Shown here: positions 1-8,021 of the stretch, in pieces
Layout of the letters: the number at the start of each line of letters is the position of its first letter
How positions within the stretch are numbered: position 1 is the stretch's first letter
Assembly: GCA_050693035.1 (NCBI GenBank)
Contig: JBOGWB010000056.1
Coordinates: 1-39,633 of the forward strand
Direction: 5' to 3'
DNA: 39,633 nucleotides
From: DASYVD01 sp050693035
GTDB taxonomy: Bacteria > Actinomycetota > UBA4738 > CALAEC01
Translations under genes and position numbers: made by a program
Notes under the pieces: model-generated
Database searches by the model: none
What the model was told of the DNA's origin: nothing
The model's input: only the letters and a program-made list of their open reading frames with translations

Positions 1-60
1 ATAGAGGGGACTGGTAGACTTCCCAAAACGGATGAACCCACGAACGAGAGGTGACCGCCG

Positions 61-1179
61 GTGAGCGAGAAGGGATTGGCCGACGTCGTCGCGGCGCAAA
101 CAGCCCTCTCCGACATCGACGGCAAGCTGGGCAAGCTCTGGTACGTGGGCTACGACATCCACGACCTCGCCAGATACTCGACGTTCGAGGAGACGGTCTT
201 CCTCCTCCACAACCAGCGTCTTCCCGGCCGCGACGAGCTCGAGGGGCTTTCCGAGCGCCTCGTGGAGGAGCGGGACCTGGACGAGTTCACCGCCGGGCTC
301 ATGTCAACGCTGGCCGAGGTGTCCTCCCCCATGTCCATGCTCCGGACGGCGGTATCGGCGTCCTCCGGATACGACCCCGACGGGTGGGACCAGTCCGGGG
401 AAGCCAACGAGCGGAAGGCCGTGCGGCTGGTCGCCCGGCTCCCCACCATGATCGCCACGTACCATCGGCTCCGGACCGAGCAGGAACCGGTCTCGCCGAA
501 TCCGAAGCTGCCGCACGCCGCCAACTTCCTGTTCATGCTCCTCGGGGAGGAGCCTGACGAGGAGGCCGCCCGGGCGTTCGACATCTGCCTCGTCCTTCAC
601 GCGGACCACACGATGAACGCGTCGACGTTCGCCGCCCGGGTCGTCGCCTCGACGCTCTCGGACATGCACTCCGCCATCACTGCGGCGATCGCCGCGCTCA
701 AGGGTCCCCTGCACGGCGGGGCCAACGAGGCCGTGATGCAGATGCTCGAGGAGATCGGCGAGGTCGACAAGGCCGAGGCCCACGTGAAGGCCAAGCTGGG
801 CCGGAAGGAGAAGATCATGGGGTTCGGGCACCGGGTCTACAAGACCGAGGATCCCCGGGCCACTCACCTCCGCCGCCTCTCCCGGGAGCTCGGAGAGCGA
901 GCCGGGGACACCCGGTGGTTCGAGATCTCCGAACGCATCGAGAAGGTCGTCCAGGACGAGAAGGGGCTCTTTCCCAACGTCGACTTCTACGCGGCCAGCG
1001 TCTACCACTACCTGGGGATCCCCCACGACCTGATGACGACGGTGTTCGCGGGCAGCCGGATGTCGGGCTGGACCGCGCATGTGCGCGAGCAGCTCGCGGA
1101 CAACCGGTTGATCCGCCCGGAGTCCGAGTACATCGGTCCCCGGGAACAGCACTACGTTCCGATCGAGGATCGCGGGTAG
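61..1179 (+). CDS. gltA: Citrate synthase
   Basis: Condenses acetyl-CoA and oxaloacetate to citrate at the entry of the TCA cycle, in the cytoplasm. The 372-residue product has the family's key sites: His183 in ADHTMNAS, His218 in GPLHGGANE, His257 in MGFGHRVYK and Asp308 in PNVDFYA; the last three form the usual catalytic triad. The length fits the short, type II-like dimeric citrate synthases of Gram-positive bacteria and archaea rather than the longer E. coli form. The start is GTG at 61, chosen because GAGAGGTGA lies 7 bases upstream and the N-terminus aligns with the family. A CBS-domain gene follows after 10 bases, so the two are probably co-transcribed. 2-methylcitrate synthase is a close relative and cannot be excluded by motif alone, but no prp genes are nearby. 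Confidence 0.93.
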   Translation: MSEKGLADVVAAQTALSDIDGKLGKLWYVGYDIHDLARYSTFEETVFLLHNQRLPGRDELEGLSERLVEERDLDEFTAGLMSTLAEVSSPMSMLRTAVSASSGYDPDGWDQSGEANERKAVRLVARLPTMIATYHRLRTEQEPVSPNPKLPHAANFLFMLLGEEPDEEAARAFDICLVLHADHTMNASTFAARVVASTLSDMHSAITAAIAALKGPLHGGANEAVMQMLEEIGEVDKAEAHVKAKLGRKEKIMGFGHRVYKTEDPRATHLRRLSRELGERAGDTRWFEISERIEKVVQDEKGLFPNVDFYAASVYHYLGIPHDLMTTVFAGSRMSGWTAHVREQLADNRLIRPESEYIGPREQHYVPIEDRG

Positions 1180-1189
1180 GGCGGAGACG

Positions 1190-1654
1190 ATGAAGATCTC
1201 CGAGATCATGACCGGGGCAACGGTCACCGACCGGCCGGACGATACCGTTCAGGCCGCCGCGCGGAAGATGCGCGAGCAGCAGACCGGTTCGCTCCTGGTG
1301 ATGGATGGAGAGGACCTGGTGGGGATCGTCACCGAGCGGGACATCCTCCGCGCCGTCGCCGAGGGCGTCCGGGTGGACCAGGCCCGGATATCCGAGGTCA
1401 TGACCAAGGACCTGGTCACCGTGGATCCCGGAACGAGCCTCCGCGACGCGGCCAGGGTGATGACGGAGAAGTGGATCCGCCACCTCCCGGTGCTGGAGGC
1501 GGGCCGCCTGGTGGGCGTGATCTCCCAGCGAGACCTGGCCGGTGTTCTGGCGGGCGCTCTCAACGAACCGCAGGCCCTCCAGCAGCTCATCGAGGCGAGC
1601 GAGCTGGTCCGGGAGCGCCGCCTCAAGCGGATCGAGCACGGCGACCTGGACTAG
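1190..1654 (+). CDS. CBS-domain pair protein
   Basis: A 154-residue soluble protein made almost entirely of two CBS domains (about residues 5-60 and 68-125), which typically bind adenine nucleotides and act as energy sensors. Both halves have the hallmark pattern: MT at the domain start, GSLLV/RHLPV in the middle, and LVGIVTERDIL / LVGVISQRDL at the end. A charged tail of about 25 residues follows. ATG start with GGAG six bases upstream. It sits directly after citrate synthase, so modulation of a central-carbon enzyme is conceivable but unproven. A paralogue lies at 22180-22668. Its stop TAG shares the palindrome CTAG with the stop of the convergent metF. Confidence 0.85.
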   Translation: MKISEIMTGATVTDRPDDTVQAAARKMREQQTGSLLVMDGEDLVGIVTERDILRAVAEGVRVDQARISEVMTKDLVTVDPGTSLRDAARVMTEKWIRHLPVLEAGRLVGVISQRDLAGVLAGALNEPQALQQLIEASELVRERRLKRIEHGDLD

Positions 1655-2571
1655 CGGTCGGGGCGGGGCAGGAGACTGGCCTCCTCGATCACCCGCCGGA
1701 CCGAGGCCTCCCGCCCCAGCCCCATCACGTGCACACCGGCCATCCCGGGGACGGCTTTCAGCTCCTGGATCACCTCGACCGTCAGCCTGACCCCTTCTGC
1801 TTCCGCGTCCGGCCCGGCCTCCTCGAGCCGTACCACGACCTCGCCCGGCACGGTCACTCCGGGGAGGTGCTCGCTCATGTACCGGGCCGAGGCCGCGCTG
1901 CGTGGCGGGGCCACTCCCACCAGGACGAACATCCGCTCGAAGATCCCCCTCGGCCGGAGCGTCTCCGCCCACTCCCCCAGCGCGTCGACGTCGTAGACGA
2001 TCTGGGTCTGGACGAAGTCCGCGCCGGCGTCGGCCTTCCGCTCCAACCGGTCGGGGTCGTACGCCGGTGCCAGAGGGACGTCGGCCACCCCGACGAAGTA
2101 TCGGGGCGGCGGGTCGAGGCGTCGCCCCGAGGGAAGCTCACCGCGGTCGCGCAGCCCCACCACCAGCCGCACCAGCTCCAGGACGTCGAGGTCGTGGACC
2201 TCGGCGGCCTCCGGATGGTCTCCCGCGGCCACCGGGTCTCCGGTCAGGCAGAGGACACTGCGGGCCCCCATCGCCCAACCTCCGAGAAGATCGGCCACCA
2301 GGCCCAGGCGGTTCCGGTCGCGGGTGGTCATCTGGATCACCGGCTCCAACCCCTCACGGGCCACGATCCCCGCCCCCGCCACCGCCGACATGTGGGCGGC
2401 CGACGTCGGGTTGTCGGTGACGTTCACCGCATCCGCGTATCCGACCAGCGCCCGGGCCTGCTCCACCACCGTGGCCGGATCGGCGCCTCGGGGCGGGACC
2501 ACCTCCGCCGTGACGGCGAAGACACCCTCGTGGAAGATCCGCTCGAGGCGGCTCTCGGACCGGACGGTCAT
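1651..2571 (-). CDS. metF: Methylenetetrahydrofolate reductase
   Basis: Flavoprotein reducing 5,10-methylene-THF to 5-methyl-THF for methionine synthesis. The 306-residue product shows the TIM-barrel features of the family: N-terminal FAVTAEVVPPRGAD, the folate/FAD-site segment NVTDNPTSAAHMS, LCLTGDP, and the GADFVQTQIVYD segment with the conserved glutamine. Length matches bacterial MetF (about 290-310). The ATG at 2571 overlaps the folD stop as ATGA, the arrangement of translational coupling, and places the start just before the conserved domain; an open frame runs further upstream but only as a shadow of folD. FolD interconverts the substrate of MetF, so the pair forms a one-carbon module. 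The stop overlaps that of the convergent CBS gene. Confidence 0.9.
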   Translation of the reverse strand: MTVRSESRLERIFHEGVFAVTAEVVPPRGADPATVVEQARALVGYADAVNVTDNPTSAAHMSAVAGAGIVAREGLEPVIQMTTRDRNRLGLVADLLGGWAMGARSVLCLTGDPVAAGDHPEAAEVHDLDVLELVRLVVGLRDRGELPSGRRLDPPPRYFVGVADVPLAPAYDPDRLERKADAGADFVQTQIVYDVDALGEWAETLRPRGIFERMFVLVGVAPPRSAASARYMSEHLPGVTVPGEVVVRLEEAGPDAEAEGVRLTVEVIQELKAVPGMAGVHVMGLGREASVRRVIEEASLLPRPDR

Positions 2572-3455
2572 GCCCGGGGGGCGGCCGCCCGAACCGCGGC
2601 CTCGGCCGCGGTCGCCGTGTTCACCAACAGCATGGCCACGGTGAGCGGGCCGACTCCGCCGGGAACGGGGGTGATCCATCCGGCCACCGCGGCCACCTCG
2701 TCGAAAGCCACGTCCCCGACGAGGCCCTGCTCGGTGCGGTTGACGCCCACGTCGACAACCGCGGCGCCGGGCTTGACCATGTCCCCTGTCACCGACCGTG
2801 CCTTCCCCGTCGCCACGATCAGGATGTCGGCCCGGCGAGTGTGCGCACCGAGATCCCGAGTGCCGGTGTGGCAGAGCGTCACCGTGGCGTTCCCGCGGGG
2901 TGACTTCTGGGACAGCATGATCGAGAGCGGCATCCCCACGAGCGGCCCACGGCCCACGATCACGACATCCCGGCCGTTCGTCTCGATCCCCGTGCGATGG
3001 AACATCTCGACGATCCCGAACGGTGTGGCCGGAAGGAACGTGGCCTCACCGCGAACGAGCCGGCCCACGCTCACCGGAGTCAGGCCGTCGACGTCCTTCT
3101 CCGCAGCGATCGACTCGTGGACGGCCAGCACCGAGATGTGAGCGGGAAGCGGGAGCTGCACCAGGATCCCGTGCACGCCGGGGTCCTCGTTCAGCCGGCC
3201 GATCAGCTCGAGCAGATCGTCCTGCGAGACGTCCGCGGGGAGGTCGAACCGCTCGGATCGGATCCCCACCTCCGCGCACGCCTTCTGCTTCGAGCCCACG
3301 TAGATGCGGGAGGCCTCGTCTTCTCCGACCAGGACCGCGGCCAGCCCGGGGGTCACCCCTCCGGCCTCGAGAGCCCGAACCCGTCCCGCCACCTCCTCCT
3401 TGATCGTGGCGGCCAGGGCCTTCCCGTCGATGATCGTCGCGGCCACGACGCTCAT
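2568..3455 (-). CDS. folD: Bifunctional methylene-THF dehydrogenase / methenyl-THF cyclohydrolase
   Basis: Cytoplasmic enzyme converting 5,10-methylene-THF to 10-formyl-THF with NADP. The 295-residue protein carries the catalytic Tyr52-x3-Lys56 motif (YVGSK), the GILVQLPLP motif near 97-104, Asp123 in KDVDGL, a Rossmann glycine motif VVIVGRGPLVG, and the C-terminal PGGVGPLT signature. Length is normal. The motif around the cofactor site is RGPLVG where most FolDs read RSxIVG, a mild variant. It is followed by metF with a 4-base overlap. Upstream, 52 bases separate it from aapP, so it may be the tail of the transporter transcript or have its own promoter. Its product 10-formyl-THF feeds PurN and PurH, encoded at 8-10 kb. 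Confidence 0.93.
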   Translation of the reverse strand: MSVVAATIIDGKALAATIKEEVAGRVRALEAGGVTPGLAAVLVGEDEASRIYVGSKQKACAEVGIRSERFDLPADVSQDDLLELIGRLNEDPGVHGILVQLPLPAHISVLAVHESIAAEKDVDGLTPVSVGRLVRGEATFLPATPFGIVEMFHRTGIETNGRDVVIVGRGPLVGMPLSIMLSQKSPRGNATVTLCHTGTRDLGAHTRRADILIVATGKARSVTGDMVKPGAAVVDVGVNRTEQGLVGDVAFDEVAAVAGWITPVPGGVGPLTVAMLLVNTATAAEAAVRAAAPRA

Positions 3456-3507
3456 CCTAGCCGCTGAGAGGGTCCTCCCCCTTCTCGAAGGAGACGACGC
3501 GCCGGCG

Positions 3508-4305
3508 TCAGATGAGGATCTGCGAGAGGAACAGCTTGGTCCGGTCGCTCTGGGGATTGGAGAAGAAGACGTCCGGCGGAGCCGCCTCCACCAGCTTCCC
3601 CTCGTCCAGGAACGCGACCCGGTGCGCCACGTGCTTGGCGAACCCGACTTCGTGCGTGACCACGATGAGCGTCATGTCCGAGCGGGCGAGCTCCTCCATG
3701 ACGTCGAGGACCTCCTTGATCATCTCGGGGTCCAGGGCCGACGTGGGCTCGTCGAAGAGCATGATCTTCGGCTCCATGGCCAGGGCTCGGGCGATGGCCA
3801 CGCGCTGCTGCTGTCCGCCGGACAGTTGGGCCGGGTACTTCGTTGCCTGCTCCGGGATCCCCACCCGCTCCAGCAGCTGCACGGCCTTGTCGTCCGCCTT
3901 CTTCTTGGGCCAGTGCCGGACGTTCCGCGGGGCGAGGGTGATGTTGTCCATCACGGTGAGATGGGGGAAGAGATTGAACGACTGGAACACCATCCCGACC
4001 TCGCTGCGGATCCGCTCGATGTTGCGGATGTCGTCGGTGAGCTCGATCCCGTCCACCGCGATCCGTCCGGCATCGTGCCGCTCCAGCCGGTTGATGCACC
4101 GGATGAGGGTGGACTTCCCCGATCCGGAGGGTCCCATGACCACGACCACCTCGCCTCGGCGGACACTCAGGCTGATTCCGTCCAGGGCCTTGAACCCCCC
4201 AAACCACTTCTTGACGTTCTCGGCCTCGATCATCTGGTCGGGCCCCCGCTCCACCTCGGCCGCCACGATCCGCATCTCGCCGGGCTTCTCGGCATCTCCG
4301 GTCAT
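3508..4305 (-). CDS. aapP: Amino acid ABC transporter ATP-binding protein
   Basis: ATPase subunit of a polar amino acid importer. The 265-residue protein has Walker A GPSGSGKST (about residues 58-66), Q-loop VFQSFNLFPHLTV, ABC signature LSGGQQQR, Walker B IMLFDEPTSALDP and the switch histidine in VVTHE. The SALDPEM and LFPHLTV segments are typical of the GlnQ/HisP/AapP group. An N-terminal extension of about 24 residues precedes the domain, so an internal ATG (MIEAENVKKWF) is an alternative start; the listed ATG directly abuts the stop of aapM (TAGATG), favouring coupling. Last gene of the aapJQMP set. Confidence 0.92.
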   Translation of the reverse strand: MTGDAEKPGEMRIVAAEVERGPDQMIEAENVKKWFGGFKALDGISLSVRRGEVVVVMGPSGSGKSTLIRCINRLERHDAGRIAVDGIELTDDIRNIERIRSEVGMVFQSFNLFPHLTVMDNITLAPRNVRHWPKKKADDKAVQLLERVGIPEQATKYPAQLSGGQQQRVAIARALAMEPKIMLFDEPTSALDPEMIKEVLDVMEELARSDMTLIVVTHEVGFAKHVAHRVAFLDEGKLVEAAPPDVFFSNPQSDRTKLFLSQILI

Positions 4306-5553
4306 CTAGCGCTCCCCCACGCCAAGCCGCCCCTCGAGCCGCTGGCTCCACCGGGACATCGAGAAGGCCACGATCCAGAAGATCACCCCCGCGGCCAGCA
4401 GAGCTTCCTTGGTCGTGCCCAGGAACTCGAGCTGGCCCGCCGCCCGCCGGGCGGCTCGCAGCATCTCGAGGATGGCCAGAGCCGTCAGCAGCGACGTGTC
4501 CTTGAACAGGCTGATGAAGTGGCTGATCATCGCGGGGATCGTGTTCCGAAGGGCCTGGGGCAGGATGATCAGAGCCATCATCCTGGTGGTCGACAGACCT
4601 ACCGCCCGGGCGGCCTCGTATTGGCCCGCGTGCACCCCCTGCAGCCCACCCCGGACGATCTCCGCCACGTAGGCCGAGCTGAAGAGCGTGAAGATCAGCA
4701 TCATCCGGATGATCAGGGGGGTTCGCATCCCCGGGGGCAGCATGAGGGGCAGGATATTGAACCCCGCGATGATCAGTGTGAAGAGCGGAACGCCCCGGAT
4801 CAGCTCGATGAAGCCCACGCAGAACGCGCTGATGATGGGCAGGGTGCTGCGTCGTCCCAGGGCCAGGAGGATCCCGATCGGGAACGAGAGGAAGATCGCC
4901 ACCACGGCGAGGATGACGTTCAGCAAGAATCCTCCCCACAGCTCCGGACGAACCCCCCCGAACGCTCCCAACAGGAGGATCACGGCGGGGAACGCCAGGA
5001 TCCAGGCGGCCGCGACCCAGAGCCGCCGGCGCGCCCCGACCGATCGTCCCGTCACCACTCCGCCTGCATACGCGGCCGCCGCCGCCGCCATGAGGACCCA
5101 TACGGTGACCCCCTCCAGCAGGAAGAGCAGGGCCCCGAGGAACGCCGATGCGAGCGCCGCCCGAAGCACCGTCTTCGGAAGGGTCCAGGCGAGCCGGGCC
5201 CCGGATACGCTCCAGGACACCCCCGCCAGCAGCGCCACCAGGAAGACGCACGCCCACACCCGCCACGCCTCCTCCAGGGGGAACCGCCCGATCATGTAGA
5301 TCCTCAAGTTGGCCTTCACCACCTGCCACTCGCCGGTGACGAAAACCCATCGGATCAGGCGGAAGCCGAAGAAGGCGATCACGGCGCCCAGGATCAAGGT
5401 GAGGATGGTGTTCAGGCGACTGGAGAACAGGTTCGCCCGGACCCACTCGCCGGGCGTGTCCGGCTCCTTCCTCGGAGCTACCTCGACCGCGGGCTCCTCT
5501 CCCACCACCAGCGTCCCTTCGAGCTCCGCCCGAAGCGCCCGGTCCTTGGCCAT
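4306..5553 (-). CDS. aapM: Amino acid ABC transporter permease (AapM-like)
   Basis: Inner-membrane permease of about 415 residues. The N-terminal 45 residues are cytoplasmic and charged; several hydrophobic segments precede the conserved transport domain, which carries the EAA loop EAARAVGLSTTRMMALIILPQALRNTIP (split here by its key residues EAA, G, PQA, R, P). FIELIRGVPL and YVAEIVRGG are hallmarks of His/Glu/Gln-type permeases. The extra N-terminal membrane segments and the long size are typical of AapM/BztC. Start ATG at 5553 overlaps the aapQ stop by one base (TGATG); an apparent longer open frame upstream is a shadow. aapP follows immediately. Confidence 0.88.
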   Translation of the reverse strand: MAKDRALRAELEGTLVVGEEPAVEVAPRKEPDTPGEWVRANLFSSRLNTILTLILGAVIAFFGFRLIRWVFVTGEWQVVKANLRIYMIGRFPLEEAWRVWACVFLVALLAGVSWSVSGARLAWTLPKTVLRAALASAFLGALLFLLEGVTVWVLMAAAAAAYAGGVVTGRSVGARRRLWVAAAWILAFPAVILLLGAFGGVRPELWGGFLLNVILAVVAIFLSFPIGILLALGRRSTLPIISAFCVGFIELIRGVPLFTLIIAGFNILPLMLPPGMRTPLIIRMMLIFTLFSSAYVAEIVRGGLQGVHAGQYEAARAVGLSTTRMMALIILPQALRNTIPAMISHFISLFKDTSLLTALAILEMLRAARRAAGQLEFLGTTKEALLAAGVIFWIVAFSMSRWSQRLEGRLGVGER

Positions 5554-6740
5554 CAGCGCTGGCCTCCCTTCCGGGCCACGGCCCGGTTCACCAGGTTCAT
5601 CACGAAGGAGATGGTGAGGCTGAGGACCAGGTACGTGCCCATGGCGACCAACAGGACCTGGGTGGCTCGTCCTGCCTGGTTGGCGATGGTCCGGCTGACG
5701 AACACCAGATCCGGGTATCCGATCAGCACGGCCAGGCTGGAGTTCTTCGTCAAGTTGAGGTACTGGCTGTTCAGCGGGGGGATGGCGATGCGCATGGCCT
5801 GGGGGAGGACCACGAACCGAAGCTGCTGCGTGGGGGTGAGCCCCAGGGCCCCGGCCGCTTCCTTCTGACCCTTGGAGACGGCCAGGATGCTTCCCCGGAT
5901 GATCTCCGCGATGAACGCTCCCGTATAGACGACGAGTCCCAAGAGAAGCGCCGCGAACTCGGGGCTCAGCTGAAAGCCGCCGTCGTACCCCCTGCCCGTG
6001 AACGTGGGGACATCGACCCGGATCGGGTCTCCCGCGATCACGTACCCGGCGGCCGCGACCGACAGGAAGGTCGCGGACGCCCACAGGAAACGGCGCCCCG
6101 GCCGCCCGGTCCGCTCGTTGACCCGGCCGCGCCACCATCGCACGGTCGCTGCCGCCACGAGGCCCCCGAGGAGAAAGAGCCCCCACGTCCCCACGGTCTC
6201 ACCGCCACGAGGCCACGGGATCGCGGCGCCGCGATTCGAGAGGAACGCGGCGTTCCCGACCGACAATCCTCCGTGGATCGTCGGGAGAAGGAGAACGACG
6301 CCGAAGTACCAGAAGAAGATCTGGACCGCCAGCGGCGTGTTCCGAAAGGCTTCCACGTAGACCTGGGCGATCTTGCGGACCAGCCAATTCGGGGAGAGCC
6401 GGGCCACGCCGAGGACCAGCCCGAGAGCGCTGGCCACCACGATCCCGGCGGCGGCGGCCCGGATCGTGTTCACCAGCCCGACCTGGATGGCCCGGATGTA
6501 GCTCTGGTTCGGGTGGTAGGAGATCCCTTCCTTCAGCCCGAATCCCGCCCGCTGGCGCAGGAAGTCGAACCCCAGATCCAGTCCCTGCCTGTCCAGCCCG
6601 AACCGGAGGTTCAGGTAGATCTCGCGCGCGACGAGGAAGAGGCCCAGGACGAACAGGGCCTGCCCCAGCACGCGCAACACCCTGACATCTCGCAAGAACG
6701 GCGGCCGGGCGGTGGCGGCGGCGACGCCGTTACGAGCCAT
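5553..6740 (-). CDS. aapQ: Amino acid ABC transporter permease (AapQ-like)
   Basis: Membrane permease of 395 residues that pairs with AapM. It shows FRNTPLAVQIFFWYF and YTGAFIAEIIRGSI, both typical of the family, and the EAA loop beginning KEAAGALGLTP and continuing through PQAMRIAIPPL. The long periplasmic or extra-membrane insertion between the first hydrophobic segments and the core domain (about residues 160-240) is usual in AapQ/BztB and absent from shorter GlnP proteins. ATG start at 6740. The gene is 71 bases downstream of the binding-protein gene, with a strong hairpin in the gap that would lower expression of the permease genes relative to aapJ. Confidence 0.88.
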   Translation of the reverse strand: MARNGVAAATARPPFLRDVRVLRVLGQALFVLGLFLVAREIYLNLRFGLDRQGLDLGFDFLRQRAGFGLKEGISYHPNQSYIRAIQVGLVNTIRAAAAGIVVASALGLVLGVARLSPNWLVRKIAQVYVEAFRNTPLAVQIFFWYFGVVLLLPTIHGGLSVGNAAFLSNRGAAIPWPRGGETVGTWGLFLLGGLVAAATVRWWRGRVNERTGRPGRRFLWASATFLSVAAAGYVIAGDPIRVDVPTFTGRGYDGGFQLSPEFAALLLGLVVYTGAFIAEIIRGSILAVSKGQKEAAGALGLTPTQQLRFVVLPQAMRIAIPPLNSQYLNLTKNSSLAVLIGYPDLVFVSRTIANQAGRATQVLLVAMGTYLVLSLTISFVMNLVNRAVARKGGQR

Positions 6741-6760
6741 CGGCCGAAGGATAGAACGTG

Positions 6761-6789
6761 AGGGGGCCGGCTGCGACAGCCGGCCCCCT
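6761..6789 (-). terminator. Intercistronic hairpin between aapJ and aapQ
   Basis: A perfect 12-base inverted repeat (AGGGGGCCGGCT and its complement) with a 5-base loop sits in the 71-base gap between aapJ and aapQ. No T-run follows on the minus strand, so it is more likely a partial terminator or an RNA-stabilising 3' end that keeps the binding protein more abundant than the permeases, a common arrangement in ABC operons. Confidence 0.6.
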
Positions 6790-6811
6790 CCTCTCCTCGC
6801 TCCGCTTCGGC

Positions 6812-7885
6812 CTACCGGAACGGCATGGCGTACTGGAGACCGGGCGGGTCGTCATTCCACAGCGCGTTCAGCCCGCGCTCCAGTCCCAACGGTGCCACGT
6901 GCCGATCGAAGATCTCGCCGTAGTTCCCCACCGCGTTCAGCACGCCGACCATGAAGTCGGGCTCGAGACCCAGGCCTGGGTCGAACGGCGCCCCCTCCTC
7001 CGTCGGGGCTCCGAGGAGGTTCCCGATCTGTGGGTTGGATGGGTTGGACGCCTCCTGCTCGACGTTCTCGCTGCTCACCCCCAGCTCCTCGGCGAGGATC
7101 AGCCCGTTGACCACCCAGTTGACCGCGTCGTACCAGTCGGAATCACCGTCCAGCACGGCCGGGGCCAGTGGCTCCTTCGACATGATGTCGTCGAGGATGA
7201 CCAGTGGCCCGGTCTCGGACTCGAACTGGAACTTCAGTGCGGCGAGCTGTGACCGGTCGGACGTCCAGCCGTCGCACCGCTCCGCCGTGAACGCCTCGAG
7301 GATCTCGTCGTTCGTCTCGAACGTGAGCTGCTCGATGTCGATGTTGAGCTGCTGGGCGTAGTCGGCCAGGTTCAGTTCGGTGGTGGTGCCTGCGGTCACG
7401 CAGACCGTTGTTCCGTCCATCGCCTGGACGGAGCGGAACTCACCCCGTCGGACCATCATGCCCTGGCCGTCGTAGAAGTTCACGTGAGCGAAGGTGACGC
7501 CCTCCGCCCCGTCCCGGCTGCTGGTCCAGGTGGTGTTCCGGACCAGCACGTCGTACTGACCGGCCCGCAACGCGTTGAACCGCTCGTCGGCGCTGATCGG
7601 AACGAGCTGGTGGGCCTCCGGGTCGCCCAGCACCGCCGCGGCGATGGCCTTGCAGAAGTCGATATCGAACCCCTCGATGGTCCCGGCCTCCGTGGCGAAC
7701 CCGAAGCCCGGGACGGTCTCGTTCACGCCGCACCGGAGCGTGCCGCGCTCCTGCACCACCGCGAACAGGCTCCTCGTCTCCTCGGGCTGTTGCCCGACGT
7801 CGGGCTGCTCTCGCGTGCAGGCCGCAGCGACCACCGCGAGCACGGCGACGAGCACGCCAACCCTCGAACCGAAGACTCCTCGCAT
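6812..7885 (-). CDS. aapJ: Amino acid ABC transporter substrate-binding lipoprotein (AapJ-like)
   Basis: Solute-binding protein of 357 residues that delivers general L-amino acids to AapQM. The N-terminus has Arg residues, a hydrophobic stretch (about 10-21) and a lipobox ending VVAAAC, so it is probably a lipoprotein anchored outside the membrane. SBP family 3 features follow: RGTLRCGV, GFDIDFCKAIAAAV, DERFNALRAGQYDVLVRNTTWT, GQGMMVRR, and a C-terminal half with NWVVNGLILAEELG. This fold-length and the NTTWT segment are characteristic of AapJ/BztA. First gene of the operon; 136 bases separate it from the upstream purH stop, room for its own promoter. Confidence 0.9.
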   Translation of the reverse strand: MRGVFGSRVGVLVAVLAVVAAACTREQPDVGQQPEETRSLFAVVQERGTLRCGVNETVPGFGFATEAGTIEGFDIDFCKAIAAAVLGDPEAHQLVPISADERFNALRAGQYDVLVRNTTWTSSRDGAEGVTFAHVNFYDGQGMMVRRGEFRSVQAMDGTTVCVTAGTTTELNLADYAQQLNIDIEQLTFETNDEILEAFTAERCDGWTSDRSQLAALKFQFESETGPLVILDDIMSKEPLAPAVLDGDSDWYDAVNWVVNGLILAEELGVSSENVEQEASNPSNPQIGNLLGAPTEEGAPFDPGLGLEPDFMVGVLNAVGNYGEIFDRHVAPLGLERGLNALWNDDPPGLQYAMPFR

Positions 7886-8021
7886 CGTTCCCCCCTTCTC
7901 CCGGGCCGCGCGCTGCTGCGCGCGGCGCGGTCCCTTGGCGGCCGAAGCATAGCCTGGCTCCCATCGAGGGGACTAGTTCGCTCGGATGGCAAGGGGGGTC
8001 GGGGGCCGCTGAAGGCCGCCG

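Noticed and set aside
304..1227. Long minus-strand open frame opposite citrate synthase
   Set aside because: It is a GC-rich shadow with repetitive Arg/Gly/Pro content and no family features; the plus-strand gene has all catalytic residues.
3452..5446. Long minus-strand frame overlapping aapP and aapM
   Set aside because: Out-of-frame translation of two clear transporter genes.
7886..8021. A riboswitch or leader peptide in the 136 bases upstream of aapJ
   Set aside because: No known riboswitch core or small frame with a ribosome-binding site was recognised; G-rich tracts only.
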